A stretch of DNA of 64,000 nucleotides from Margaritifera margaritifera (taxonomy: Eukaryota > Mollusca > Bivalvia > Unionida > Margaritiferidae), in contig JAQPZY010001686.1 in assembly GCA_029931535.1 (NCBI GenBank), positions 10,327,001 to 10,391,000 of the forward strand, read 5' to 3'. Below the pieces are notes generated by a model. That model was given only the letters and a program-made list of their open reading frames with translations, ran no database searches and was not told the origin of the DNA. Below, piece by piece: positions 23,255-33,830 of the stretch; the first letter of the stretch is position 1; every line of letters starts with the position of its first letter. The position numbers and the translations under genes were made by a program.

Positions 23255-23495
23255 TTCATATCAAATGAGTAAAGCTTCTTTCGAGAATCTTACACTTAAA
23301 ACAGTCTTTCTTCTCTCCCTAGTGTCGGTAAGGAGAATGAGTAAAATTCATGCCTTGTTAGTGGACTGGGTGGTTTTACAGTTCAGTGGTAAGTATGATT
23401 TGGTCTCTTTTTGGATTTATGAACAAGAATCAGCTATCTTCTGCAGTATTGCCTACCCTTACCATATGGGCCTAAGGATTATGATTTTGACATTA
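23255..23495 (+). pseudogene. DIRS tyrosine recombinase, C-terminal remnant
   Basis: Reads SFENLTLKTVFLLSLVSVRR, then MSKIHALLVDW, the first Arg-box region of DIRS recombinases. The preceding N-terminal domain is missing: sequence jumps from catatcaaatga straight to gcttctttcgagaatc, whereas fragment A has about 410 bp between the same two points. Confidence 0.7.
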
Positions 23496-23856
23496 TGATC
23501 GCACTCAACAGACTTACAATTTTAGCTGGTTTTTGAGGCTAAATAATTGAAGAAAGGGAAGCAACTTTTACATCTTTGGAGTGAAAATTCTTTCAATAGT
23601 TATGAAAATAATTTTGGCATCATATCTCTGGAGCAAAAAATATATAATGGAAATATTTTCAATCTTTGTTTGATGAATTTTAAAGTGTTTTAGCATTAGT
23701 AGATATCACTGTTGGATATATTTTCCTTTAAAAGTTCGTTTTGTTAATAATAACATTTGTACACTAGATTCATCCACATTGCAAAATGTCATTGAATTCA
23801 GGTGAAATGCGTGGGCTGAGTCCAAAGTTCAAAATGATGATCTTCCAGCAAAAAAA

Positions 23857-26200
23857 ATGAAAAGAGCAGTTGACCCAGAAGTTGAGGGAAGATTATTCAA
23901 AGATGTGGCCTGTCATTTCGTGATCTACAAGAGGTTTTTCTGTCGCACATGCAATCAACATTTCAACATCAGCCTAGGTGGCAAAGATGACTGCCAAAAG
24001 CATGTTTCTACAAAGAAACACAAAGACTTGGCATCCTTACATGAATCATTACAGAAGATTTCATAAATTTTTAATACTCCTGATGATTTCAGTGACTTAC
24101 ACAAAGCGATAATGAGAGCAGAAGCTCTTTTCACAAAATTATTGTGGAATACAATCTTCCAATCTGTATTTTTCGACCATGTAAGTAAACTGTTCGAAAC
24201 AATGTTTCTGGATTCAAAAATAGTGCTGAAATATGGCTGTGAAAGGTCAAAACAACAGTAATTGTTAACAAATTTGCTGAAATGATAAAAGAAGAGGTAG
24301 TTGAAAACTTAATGCAGACTGCCTTTTCAATTGCAACTGATGGCAGTAATGATGTTGACTGCAAATAATACCCTCTCATTATTTGGTATTTTGATGATGG
24401 TCAAATGATAACCTCTAGAGTTCTAGCTGTTCCCACTTGTGATGGAAAAGCTACACCTGAAAACATTTTCAGTTTGATTAGTTCTGAGTTGGGAACAGGA
24501 AAAATACTAGGGGTGAAACGATAAACCTGTACCGTGTATTGATACAATTCACGATACACAGCCTACGATATGATACATTATCGATTCTCAATTTAAAGAA
24601 TAAGAAGGCAAATGACTAATAATTATTAATGACTGCTGAAGATTAAAGTAACTTATATAGGGTAGATATTGTTTTGTATTGATTCTTCACCTCTTGTATC
24701 GATACATGTATCGATATGGCAAAAGTATCAATGAATCGTTTCACCCCTAAAAAATACCATTTATTACTTTGCTGTCATTTGGCTGTAACAGTGCTAATGT
24801 GATGATCAAAAAGAATAAAGGAATATATGACTTTCTTCTCCAGTCACAATGGCAAGCCATTTGCTATGGTTGTCCATATCATCTTGTTCATCTGGCAGCA
24901 GAAAAGCAGCAGCTAAATTAAATGGCAAAATGGAGGGGCTGTTGATTGATATTTTGTATTATTTGGAAAAAAGTTCAAACAGGAAAGACTCCCTGAAGCC
25001 TTTTCAAGACTTTTATAAAACAGAACCAAGGAAGATGCTTTGACATGCCTGTACAAGATGGCTTTCTTTAGGTAATGGATACATAAACTCCTTGAACAGT
25101 GGCCCCACTGAAGGACTCTTTCAATCTGAGAAGGAGAAGCAGAAGAAGGCAACCATGCATAAGAAGCCTAGTGTAGAGGAGAAAAAAAGCAAAACCAATG
25201 AATCTTTCCAGAAACCACATGAATTGAAAGATTAGTGTAGAACTCCCATTCATATTAGGAAGAAAAGGACAAAGGATGCAGAGAAGAAAATAAACTGCCA
25301 GAAAAGAAGACAGTAATGCAAGTAAAGAAAGAAAGAAGGAAACAAAGGGGGAAGAAGTGCCTGTTGATGAAGATGAACTCCCTGCTTGTAAGCAGTCTGA
25401 TAAACTTGAAAGATAACACAAAACCTTAGTTTCAGTGGAGTTCCAGCTTGACTGCTTCATCCTTAGGCATGCCATCCCTATCTTTGAACTAGCCATTTGC
25501 TCCTTTAAGATGAGCCACTTATTTACAAATCATGAAGGATTTTCCACAAGATTATGAGAAACCTCCGGTAAGATTGTAAAACCAGCTGCTCTTGTGCTAA
25601 TAAGAGTGTTAACACAGTATGTTTCACTGAGAGAATGTACCAGAAGTAGGATGCTGCTCTAATGATCGGGTCAGAGACCAGATATGTCATCAAAGAAAAT
25701 GAGGAACAGCTCATACCAACTTCTGTGAAAGACTTTTATGGCAGAATTCAACACTACTTGGTGAAAGCTTGCAGCTATGTGAAAGAGAAGTTTCCATTAA
25801 GCGAGAAATTATTGCAGTAGGATGAAGTAGTGGATATTGGAGTTGAGGCAGTCTGAGAAGTTTTCATCTGTACAGAGGTTTCCTGATTTGCTTCTTTCTC
25901 AGTGTACAGTGGATGAGCTCACTCTTTAATTTATTGAATATCAGTGTGAGATGCTTCCTGCAGCAATACTGCAGCTGACGAGAGCAGATACTCAGTGGAA
26001 CCAGATTGCCACAATCAGTGATGAGAAGTGATGCTTGATAATTTGACAATCCCTCATTCCAATGCACTTTGTGAAAGGATTTTCTTCTTCATCAGAAGAA
26101 ACACACAGAGTACAGAGCACATCAGAGTAGGAAAACAGTTGGATCCTTGATGATTTTGAACAAATGGGCCCATTTGTGTCAGCCCAACAAGTTGTCAAGC
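23857..26200 (+). pseudogene. Decayed hAT transposase (ZBED/SCAND3-like type)
   Basis: In order: a BED-like zinc finger (FFCRTCNQHFNISLGGKDDC then QKHVSTKKHKD, 23930-24045); DSKIVLKYGCERSK-like sequence near 24210-24250; ATDGSNDVD near 24335-24360, where the first catalytic Asp is expected; ILYYLEKSSNRKDSL near 24950; HACTRWLSLGNGY near 25045-25085 (the hAT RW motif); and LTIPHSNALCERIFFF near 26040-26090 (hAT C-terminal dimerisation domain). Many stops, frameshifts and a K/E-rich low-complexity stretch (25120-25400) disable it. A MITE splits it at 24508-24749. It sits inside the DIRS element. Confidence 0.82.
24508..24749. mobile_element. hAT-type MITE, 242 bp, with perfect 8-bp target duplication
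   Basis: Ends are TAGGGGTGAAACGAT in perfect inverted orientation (15 bp), flanked on both sides by aaaaatac (24500-24507 and 24750-24757). An 8-bp duplication and TAGGG-type ends are the hAT signature. The interior has GATACA/TATCGA-rich subterminal repeats. It is inserted in the decayed hAT transposase, so it is the youngest layer of this nest. Confidence 0.93.
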
Positions 26201-26670
26201 CATCCTCCAGTTTGCATTAGAGCATCCTACTGATAGCAATTGTAAGTTCACTTTGACAGATTATCCAAGGCCATCAGCCACTCTCAGGGCTGGCAAATTC
26301 AGCAATGCAGTAATATCAGATAATATATTACTGCTATCAGAATGTAGATTTTTTGGGGGTAAAACTCATTTTAATTATGCAATACTCACCTGCTATTATT
26401 GCCAAAATCCATCCTCTCATTCCCCGCTCCTTTTGGTCTTGGTCCAAGTCGAAGAAGGACTTTATTCCTAATGACAGAAGTTGACTAAGGTATTAGACAG
26501 GGATATGTTGTTTTTTTTATTTTAGATCTCCAGTTACTAGTTGAGGAGGGAATAATCACCTTGGATTGGGGACTGGTGCCAGGAGAAGATATAGCGACAC
26601 AATAATAGCAGGTAACTAAAATTTGTTTTACCCCCCAAAACTACATATTTCTGTATATCAATGTGTATTA

Positions 26671-27779
26671 CAGTGAAACCCCGCTATAACGCGATATTTG
26701 GGGTCCATAAAATTCGATCGTGGAAAAAGCGGGGTCGCGTTATTGCGGGGTTTTGCTATATTTTTCTTTATTCAGAGAACAACGTATACACGTCTAATGT
26801 ATAGCATGAATAGGGTATCAACACCGTTTACTATCTGATATCGATCCATCTTTGTTTTCCCAAATGACAACCCTTTGATTGAGCCACGAGTTTGATACAG
26901 CTGTACTTGTTCAGTGCCAAGTAACAGAGAGTGGTTATTTGAACTCCCTGTGATCTTGCCGCCGAAGCTCAGTCTCTACATAAGCACCCACATATGATAA
27001 TCTTTGATCTTGCCGCCCAAGCTCAGTCTCTATATAAGCACCCACATATGACAATCTTTGATCAACCACCGCATTGTCTGGTGCTTGGTTGTGTATGCAG
27101 TTAAAGAAGAAACATAAGTCGGCTATTGTTTGCGCAATGATTGTATACGTGTCCAGCGCACGTGTTGTTGGCTTACGTTTTTGATGTTTATTAAATCGTG
27201 AGAATCTTTTATCAACCACCACATTGTCTGATGCTCGGTTGTGTATGCAGTTAAAGAAGAAAAACACGTCGGCTATTGTTTGAGCAATGATTGTATACAG
27301 AATGAATTGAAGACAAACACAAAGAAAACTTAATGGCTTTACTCATGGATCAATAATAAGTAACATTTCCGATAATGTTTATTTTGGCATAACACTTCAA
27401 GAAATTGGTGAAATTGTTAAATTTCAGAAGCCACGCCACGATCGAATTCATAAGTGATCTCTTCCCCAAAATGATAATAAACTTTTTGTACACTATTTCT
27501 CGTACTTAAAAAAAAATTTTTTTTCCGTGTACGAGAAAAATACACGTACATGTATATAAAATTTCAGGAACCACGCCACAAACGTATTATACTCGAATTC
27601 ATACGTGATCTCTTCCCCAAAATGATACTGTAATATACACATTTTATACACTATTTCTCGTCCTTTGAAAAAAAAAAGTTCATGTGCGAATGAATATATG
27701 AAATTTTGGGAGCCACGCCACGATCGCGTTATATCCGAATTCGCGTTATAGCGGGGCGCGTTATAGCGGGGTTTCACTG
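26671..27779. mobile_element. Pogo/Tigger-like DNA transposon remnant, 1109 bp
   Basis: Starts CAGTGAAACCCCGCTATAAC and ends in the inverted form, flanked by TA on each side (26669-26670, 27780-27781). TA targets and CAGTGAAACC ends fit pogo/Tigger-type Tc1-mariner elements. The interior has internal duplications: a segment with gtctggtgcttggttgtgtatgc twice, a short gctcagtctctacataagcac unit twice, and a ~165-bp unit with gccacgccac and gtgatctcttccccaaaatg. A 110-codon minus-strand frame (27267-26935) spans the duplications and may be a coding remnant; no domain is recognised. Confidence 0.85.
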
Positions 27780-28266
27780 TACTTCTAAAGTTGTTTAATT
27801 TTGTGTATTAGTTAAATAACTTGAATAAATGCATAGACAATGTTGATTTTGCATTGATGTCTAGGACGCCTCAATTACATGAGCCTAATTTATATAGTGG
27901 TTTACCATAATGTTTTTGCCCCTATACTCTTTTTGCTCACAAGGCACTTAATGAAAATTTCTTTTTTCATTGATTACATGATTATGAAATCATATGGATG
28001 TCAGTATTTGATTTACAAAAAATAGCCCCAAAAATTACCATAGATTTAGGTTACTCTGCAAATTGAAAGAGTCGATTCTGAGAACTACCTCATCCTGTAG
28101 GAAAAACTGCTAAATGTGATGTGTGCTTAAAAAGTTATGTGAATAGAGTTAGGTAGTGTGATGCTGTATGTAGTATTCTTTTGTTTAATAGAATGCACAG
28201 TTAAAATGAGTTCAGAATTTGTTATGATGTTTTGGGGTCACTTCAGTAGATCATTTTTTCCCTCAG

Positions 28267-28330
28267 ATTATGGTTCCAAGAAATGATGGCTCTATGGGAC
28301 TCATTCCAGAACAGCCCTTCTTGGGAAACT
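28267..28330 (+). CDS. PSME4: PSME4 exon 6, residues 216-237
   Basis: Acceptor cctcag, peptide LWFQEMMALWDSFQNSPSWE, then donor gtaagt. It completes the split Lys codon from exon 5 and leaves phase 0. Confidence 0.94.
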
Positions 28331-28804
28331 GTAAGTCGATAATAATAAACATTTGTCAGAATTTATGAAGATAAGTTTGATTGTGGAACTCTTTGCACTT
28401 ACTCAGCAAACTATGGTAAATGTAACCATGACAGTTTTATTTTTGTGAAAACGTCTTTCATTTTTCATATATGATGCTATCTTGATGGCTTAGAATGGGG
28501 CTTTCTTTAATTTTGATATCCTGGGTGGAATGTTTGGATGTTCAGATGTTTTTAATTAGAAAGTCCCCATTCCCATTACCAATTTATAGATCTATTGATC
28601 AATCAAGATAAAAGGAAAAAAAGATAAAGTTGCAGATAGATAGAGAGATAGAATAAATTGTCAGAGATGATCGTTGTAAGTTCATGACAGTCATAAACAA
28701 ATGCAGTGCATTGAGCTGAGGCTCATTAATTTATGAAATCATGACCAATGATGACACTCATTGTTCACTTTTTTCCCCAGAATGAAAGCCACATTCTCTG
28801 TCAT

Positions 28805-28830
28805 CTTACTGCCATGTCAGAAAAGTTTCA
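28805..28830 (+). repeat. (CAC)n microsatellite
   Basis: Short trinucleotide run caccaccaccaccaccact. Confidence 0.85.
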
Positions 28831-28904
28831 CCACCACCACCACCACTACCATCCTTTAAAAACAAATAGATCTGTTCCTCTGTGTAGTTCATCTTGGTTC
28901 ATAC

Positions 28905-29330
28905 AGCCTTGAAAAATCCTTGAATTTAAGTGGGTTGCCTTGAAAACTACTTGAGTTTTTAAGAAGTTGGTTTTATCCTTGAAAAGTCTTTGAAATTTTT
29001 AATAACTCCTTGAATATTTCATAAGACTCCTGGAAATTGTCTGTGTGAATACAAGAAAACTTAATAAAATATGTCACTTTTCAAATTCAGGGTCATTGGT
29101 ATTGCATTATTTTCAAGAAATAATGAATGAATAAACAAAATGGGATAATGTTGGGTGGAGCAAATTATGTGTTTTTTCTTCAGCATGTGTACCTATTTAT
29201 GCAATGCTACACAAAATGACATTAAGAAAGTTCAGTTTTTGTAACAAAAATTACTCCTTGAAGACTTTGGGAAGCTCTTGCAAATTCATTGAAAAGTCCT
29301 TGAGAACCACCTTTCTGGGACTGTTCAAAC
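28905..29330. repeat. Region with repeated ccttgaaaagtccttgaa-like units
   Basis: The motif ccttgaaaa(a/g)tccttgaat recurs at about 28910, 28940, 28976, 29007, 29253 and 29290. It looks like the end region of a DNA transposon with subterminal repeats, but no ends could be set. Confidence 0.4.
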
Positions 29331-29744
29331 GATGTTTACTGGTATGTGTTGTTTGTCAGGTGTCTGTCCATATTCAGGTTAAGAAAATAATTATAGTTAT
29401 CTTAGCAATGAGCTGTTGTTGCTGGTTGAATCTTGTAATAAAAGCATTGTTGCAAAACATTCTACCTCCAGTTCTTATGAAAGGGGTTATATTGACTAAT
29501 CCCACATGTGACCAACTGCCCTTTAGGTATAAGCAGTAATCAATTTGGGGTTTTTATATCTTGTAGAGGATACAAAGAAAATCAGCCAGATATTGACACC
29601 ATTTGGGACAACAAGACCTTTAATTTTCAGCATATATGCTCAAGATCCTACCACTATAAGAAATTTTTTAAGTGCTAATTTCGCTATTTGGGACCAAAAT
29701 TTAGATGTATATTACATCAGGCTATCCCTTAATGGAAGCCCTGT

Positions 29745-29895
29745 TAAATATTATTTAAGTGTGGTCATTGAGGTTGAGGAAACCAGAAAACTCGGAGGAA
29801 ACCATAGACTTTGGATCAGCAACTACTTGAGTTGAACCCAGGACTGTAGAGCTACAAAGCAGGCATTTTACCACTGTACTGTCCAGGTACAATCT
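29745..29895 (-). repeat. tRNA-derived SINE-like fragment
   Basis: On the minus strand a tRNA-like head has an A-box-like acagtggtaaaatg and a B-box-like gggttcaactc, then a body with ggtttcctccgagttttctg. This is the usual order for a tRNA-derived SINE. Degenerate. Confidence 0.45.
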
Positions 29896-30382
29896 TCGTG
29901 CATGATGGGAATACCAGTGAAACTGCGCAGATATAGATAAAGTTTGATTTTCTATTAAACAATTTATAATCATTGTCTATTTCTCTGAAAATTTTATGCT
30001 TGGAAAAGAAAAATTCTTATTTAAATTTCGAATATTGATCATTTGGAAAGTTAGGTGAATTTACAACTTCTGATTTTTTTGTAGGGTGACAAGTCAGTCT
30101 TAAAATATTAATACACAGTATATAACCTGTTTGTGATAAATTAAGATTTAGTGAATTTTTGCTTATCGCAGAGTACTAATTTTGAGTCTAAATGATTTTA
30201 TAATCAATGCATGTATTCTTTTTTGTTTTTACAGTTAAATCATTTTAAAACTGAATCATTTCATTGGTCCCTGGGGGTTTATTACAAATAGGTTCCACTG
30301 TTGTATGCCAACAGTAGCTTAAGTGACTTTAAATATAACTTGTTAGGTTGAAATTATAATTATGCTTTTTTTCCCCTTACAG

Positions 30383-30457
30383 AGTTTTGTGAACTTACTG
30401 TCACGTCTTGCAAATGACAACATAGGATACATAGACTGGAGTCCATATTTGTCAAAG
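30383..30457 (+). CDS. PSME4: PSME4 exon 7, residues 238-262
   Basis: Acceptor cttacag, peptide containing RLANDNIGYIDWSPY (a near-invariant PSME4 block), then donor gtaaat. The exon is symmetric, phase 0-0. Confidence 0.95.
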
Positions 30458-31149
30458 GTAAATGTATCAACAGTTATATTTACATATGTGACTAGTTTGA
30501 CAATTATTACTGGGCTTGTTAGTATTAACATTTTAGGTTTATATGTTAATTCAAACCAGTGGGTGATTGTAGGCCCATTGAAACCCTTAATTGAAGAACA
30601 GCAGTGGCAATTGTGCAGAAAGGTTCTATATGTATCACATAAAATTCTTGAATATGTTTAGAACTCAGTATAATATTGCATTATAACTTCAGTAAAACCT
30701 CATTTATCAGAACATTGTACTTGACAGGACAAATATTTAGATAAACATGAGTTCCAGTTACAAAGTTTTGGGTTAAATAAAATCTGCTTGCTTTGAAGAC
30801 AGATACAGTAAAAAAATAAAAAAACAAAAGTCACAAAACATCTCCCTTTGCATGTTACTTAAAATCACAGAATTATATCCCTTTGCATGCTGCTGTAAAT
30901 GATTTTTTTTTAGCAGGTATATTTTAGTGAATTTAATGAGCAAAAACACTTGAAGTGAACCCCTGGTGCCCCATCATGGACAGACTTCAAGCTTTGTTCA
31001 CTGTCCCCAACACCTCTCATCGTCACTTTAGTATTTGCTACTTTCACAGGATGTTTCTTTGACACCCCACTCTTATGAGCTTATAGACACAAGCTCACAA
31101 GTACCATCTTCCTTCTTCAACCCAACATTGTCCTGAAAAGACTCAGCCT

Positions 31150-33110
31150 TCTGTGCATTGATTGAAATAGTCTCTGGCCTCTACCTCATCCTGCTCCATC
31201 AATAGCCTCTCACAGAATTCATGCATCAGTCGATTTCATTAAAAAAAAAGAAAGACCAGTGTTCTTAAAAACAGCTTCTGCAGTCAGGTTGAGTTACTGA
31301 CATTTTGCACTGCTTCAGAAGGTAACTTTAACACCCAGGCATCAACAGGTCTTTCCTATTGCAACAATGACTTGCATCAACTTTAACACAGCTTTCTACA
31401 TGACACACATGCCAGTCTTTTACATTGAAGTCCCTTCTGTCAACAAAGACATCGCGGGTTTATAAATGTAGAAATCTTCCACTTTGTTTTTAGACTGGAA
31501 ACCTTTTTTGACACATGACCAGTTTGCAAAGGCTTCATACTCAACTTGGTTTCATGGACCATACTGCAGCAACCTAAACATAGCTTAGACCTCATCATTG
31601 AGAACCATGCAGACATACACACCTTTGAGTCAGTCTCGTGTATGGCTCAAATGTTCAGTAGGGTAGCTCAGTGCTCACTCTAATGCCATAGCTGTATCCA
31701 TTAAGCTCTAACTAGCGAAAAGAGATGCATTCCTCTCCATATCTGTGCTGCTGAGAGACCGTCACCAGCCAATCTTTAGATCATGCCAGCTTTCTTCCAT
31801 CCTGTTGTTCCTTGGTCAGACAGAAAACAGGTCACCAAAGAAGCAAACCTTGTGCCAGCCTAGTGACCCAGGGCATAATTCAGGAAGGGAATGTCCAGGT
31901 TTGACCCAGCTTGTCTTCCTCGCTACCTTCTTGCAGAAAATAACATGGCCATTTTGCCCTTTTTCTTATATCCAGGTGGGGGAAAGTCTTCACCCTTCAC
32001 CATGAAATGGGATACTTCCTGCCCTGATGGCTTGTGGTTTTCACTAGAATTTACACTTTCCTCATGAAAGTCGAATCTGTACCTGCAGGGGTTGCCATTT
32101 GCTGTTCTACTTACGATGAGGTGGAACAGCAAACACCCCATCCTCCTCTCACAAGCTGCAGATTTGAAAGCCTGGGAAGCTGACTACCTTTTGCCGAATT
32201 GGAATGGTGTTACTGAACATGCCTTTCCCCATAACCGTCTGATACCCAAAGTTTTTCAGAAAGTGAGGAAATGTAAATGCTGACTAAATCTGATGATTCA
32301 CCTCAAGTGGCAAACAACATGGATCAGCTACTTCCTCAATCTAGTAGTGGAGATTCCCAGGACAGTACTGCCTTCTCCGTGCCTACTGAATCAACAATGA
32401 ATGCCTGTTTCCATTCAAAGCTGGAGATTATGAACCAGCACACCTGGCTCATATCAAATAATCCCTCTAAAAGAAATATTTCTCTGAGCAAATGGGGGAC
32501 AGAATTGCTAGAGCAAGATGACCCACCACTTTGGAAGTGCCAGAGGGGAAATGGAGAGTTTTCTCCCAGTGGTGTGAGCAGAGCACATCTCTACCGTGAA
32601 GACTTCGTACCAGAAATAGTTAACTTCCTCCTATGCTCTACAAGGATACGAAGTTAGCCCCCAACACAATCAAGGGCAACCATTCTACAAGCTCAGATAT
32701 GTTTCACCCGCATGGAATGGAGGATACAAGTTGTAGCAAAGACATCTGTGCCATTCATGCGAATTTCAACTTGTCTCCGCTGAAGGCTTTGGCCCCTTGT
32801 CTGAAATGGAATCTTCTCTGTGTTCTGGCATGGTTAAAAGCACATTCCAGAGCCTTCATGACTCAACATCCTTCTAAAAGTGTGCACATCTGCTACAGTA
32901 GTAACTGATGATTGACAGGATGTCGATCAGTCCTCTATCCAATGGGAGACCACTCTTGTATGACTTCCACCTTGGCAAGCAGATGACCTTTTAGTACTTC
33001 TGTTGCTAAACAAGCCAAAAGATGTGAGGAATGTCTTTTTTAGTTTGGGAGGGCTGGATTTGTGGATGTAGTCCTAATGTATTATAATCAGGTAAGCATT
33101 ATTGAAGAAA
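31150..33110 (+). mobile_element. DIRS-like fragment B: gag-like, linker and recombinase pieces
   Basis: 31250-31800 resembles 56460-56760 (caacaggtctttcctattgc and tgccagtcttttacattgaag against tgcctgtgtttcatactgag), a gag-like region. 32190-32277 reads PNWNGVTEHAFPHNRLIPKV, equivalent to the AFPP linker in fragment C of intron 5. From about 32520 a recombinase-like stretch (WRVFSQWCEQ in a shifted frame, then LYKDTKLAPNTIKGN) follows. It ends in gggagggctggattt near 33045, shared with 57880. No intact frame. In intron 7. Confidence 0.62.
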
Positions 33111-33399
33111 CATTTTTTACTATAAAAACTGGTTTTCACCAGGAGTTGATTGTTCCTGCACTTTGATAATCCCATATGTTGGAATAAGGCGACAACACTT
33201 TATATCATCTGTGTTGAGAAAGCGTATCACACAAATACATGCTTCACTTTGATTAGGTGAAGTAAATCTACTACAGCTACAAAAATAGTTTTTGCACATC
33301 ATTAATTTGTAAAAATGTAATGTCACTAAGATGCTAACATTTTAGATTCACTCAAACTTGATGAGGTAAAATATTGTGATTTACAGCACATGTTGTTCA

Positions 33400-33538
33400 A
33401 ATGAACCAAAGATTTGTCCTCACATAATGCACCGGCAGATCAGAGTTAGTGTTGTTATGTTCTGCTGATTAGTACTTACACTATGTAGACCCTGATCTGT
33501 CGGTGCATTTTGACTTATATGCAAGTATATACAGTATG
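33400..33538. mobile_element. Foldback MITE copy 2 (degenerate)
   Basis: Contains cacataatgcaccggcagatc, gtagaccctgatctg and a final gcaagtatatacagta. Same family as 45006-45120. The left end is not clear. Confidence 0.55.
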
Positions 33539-33830
33539 TGATTCTCTTGTGTATGCATCACTGCTTGTCTGAATTGCAGGATGCATATGTGTCACAACAT
33601 TCAAACCTCACACTGCATTATCGCTGTTGTGGATTAAGGCATGTGTACCTGTCAAAACAGATTTAAACCTTACATTCATGTTGACCGAAACAGGGGATTC
33701 AAACATCAGTGCATGAGATACATGTACATGTTTAAAATGTGCACAACAATCTCAGAATTTTAACCCACTGGTTGGGTAAGTGAGAACAACAAGAACATTG
33801 CAGTTTCACTGCAGATTTTAATTGATTTTT

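Larger units (their letters stand above)
20015..26650 (+). mobile_element. DIRS-like retrotransposon with inverted termini, nested with a hAT element
   Basis: An ~85-bp end at about 20016-20100 (gctatatcttttcctggcac, tccaaggtgattatttcctc) is repeated in inverted orientation at about 26521-26611, as expected for the inverted termini of DIRS elements. Between them lie decayed gag-like, reverse transcriptase, RNase H and recombinase pieces (20.4-23.5 kb), then a decayed hAT transposon (23.8-26.2 kb), then the right end. A second inverted pair (26342-26402 with 26595-26650) surrounds the right terminus. All coding parts are broken. In PSME4 intron 5, same strand. Confidence 0.65.

Noticed and set aside
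29204..29835. Two frames of about 100 codons in intron 6.
   Set aside because: They cover the ccttgaaaagtcc repeat region and a SINE-like fragment; composition is not protein-like.
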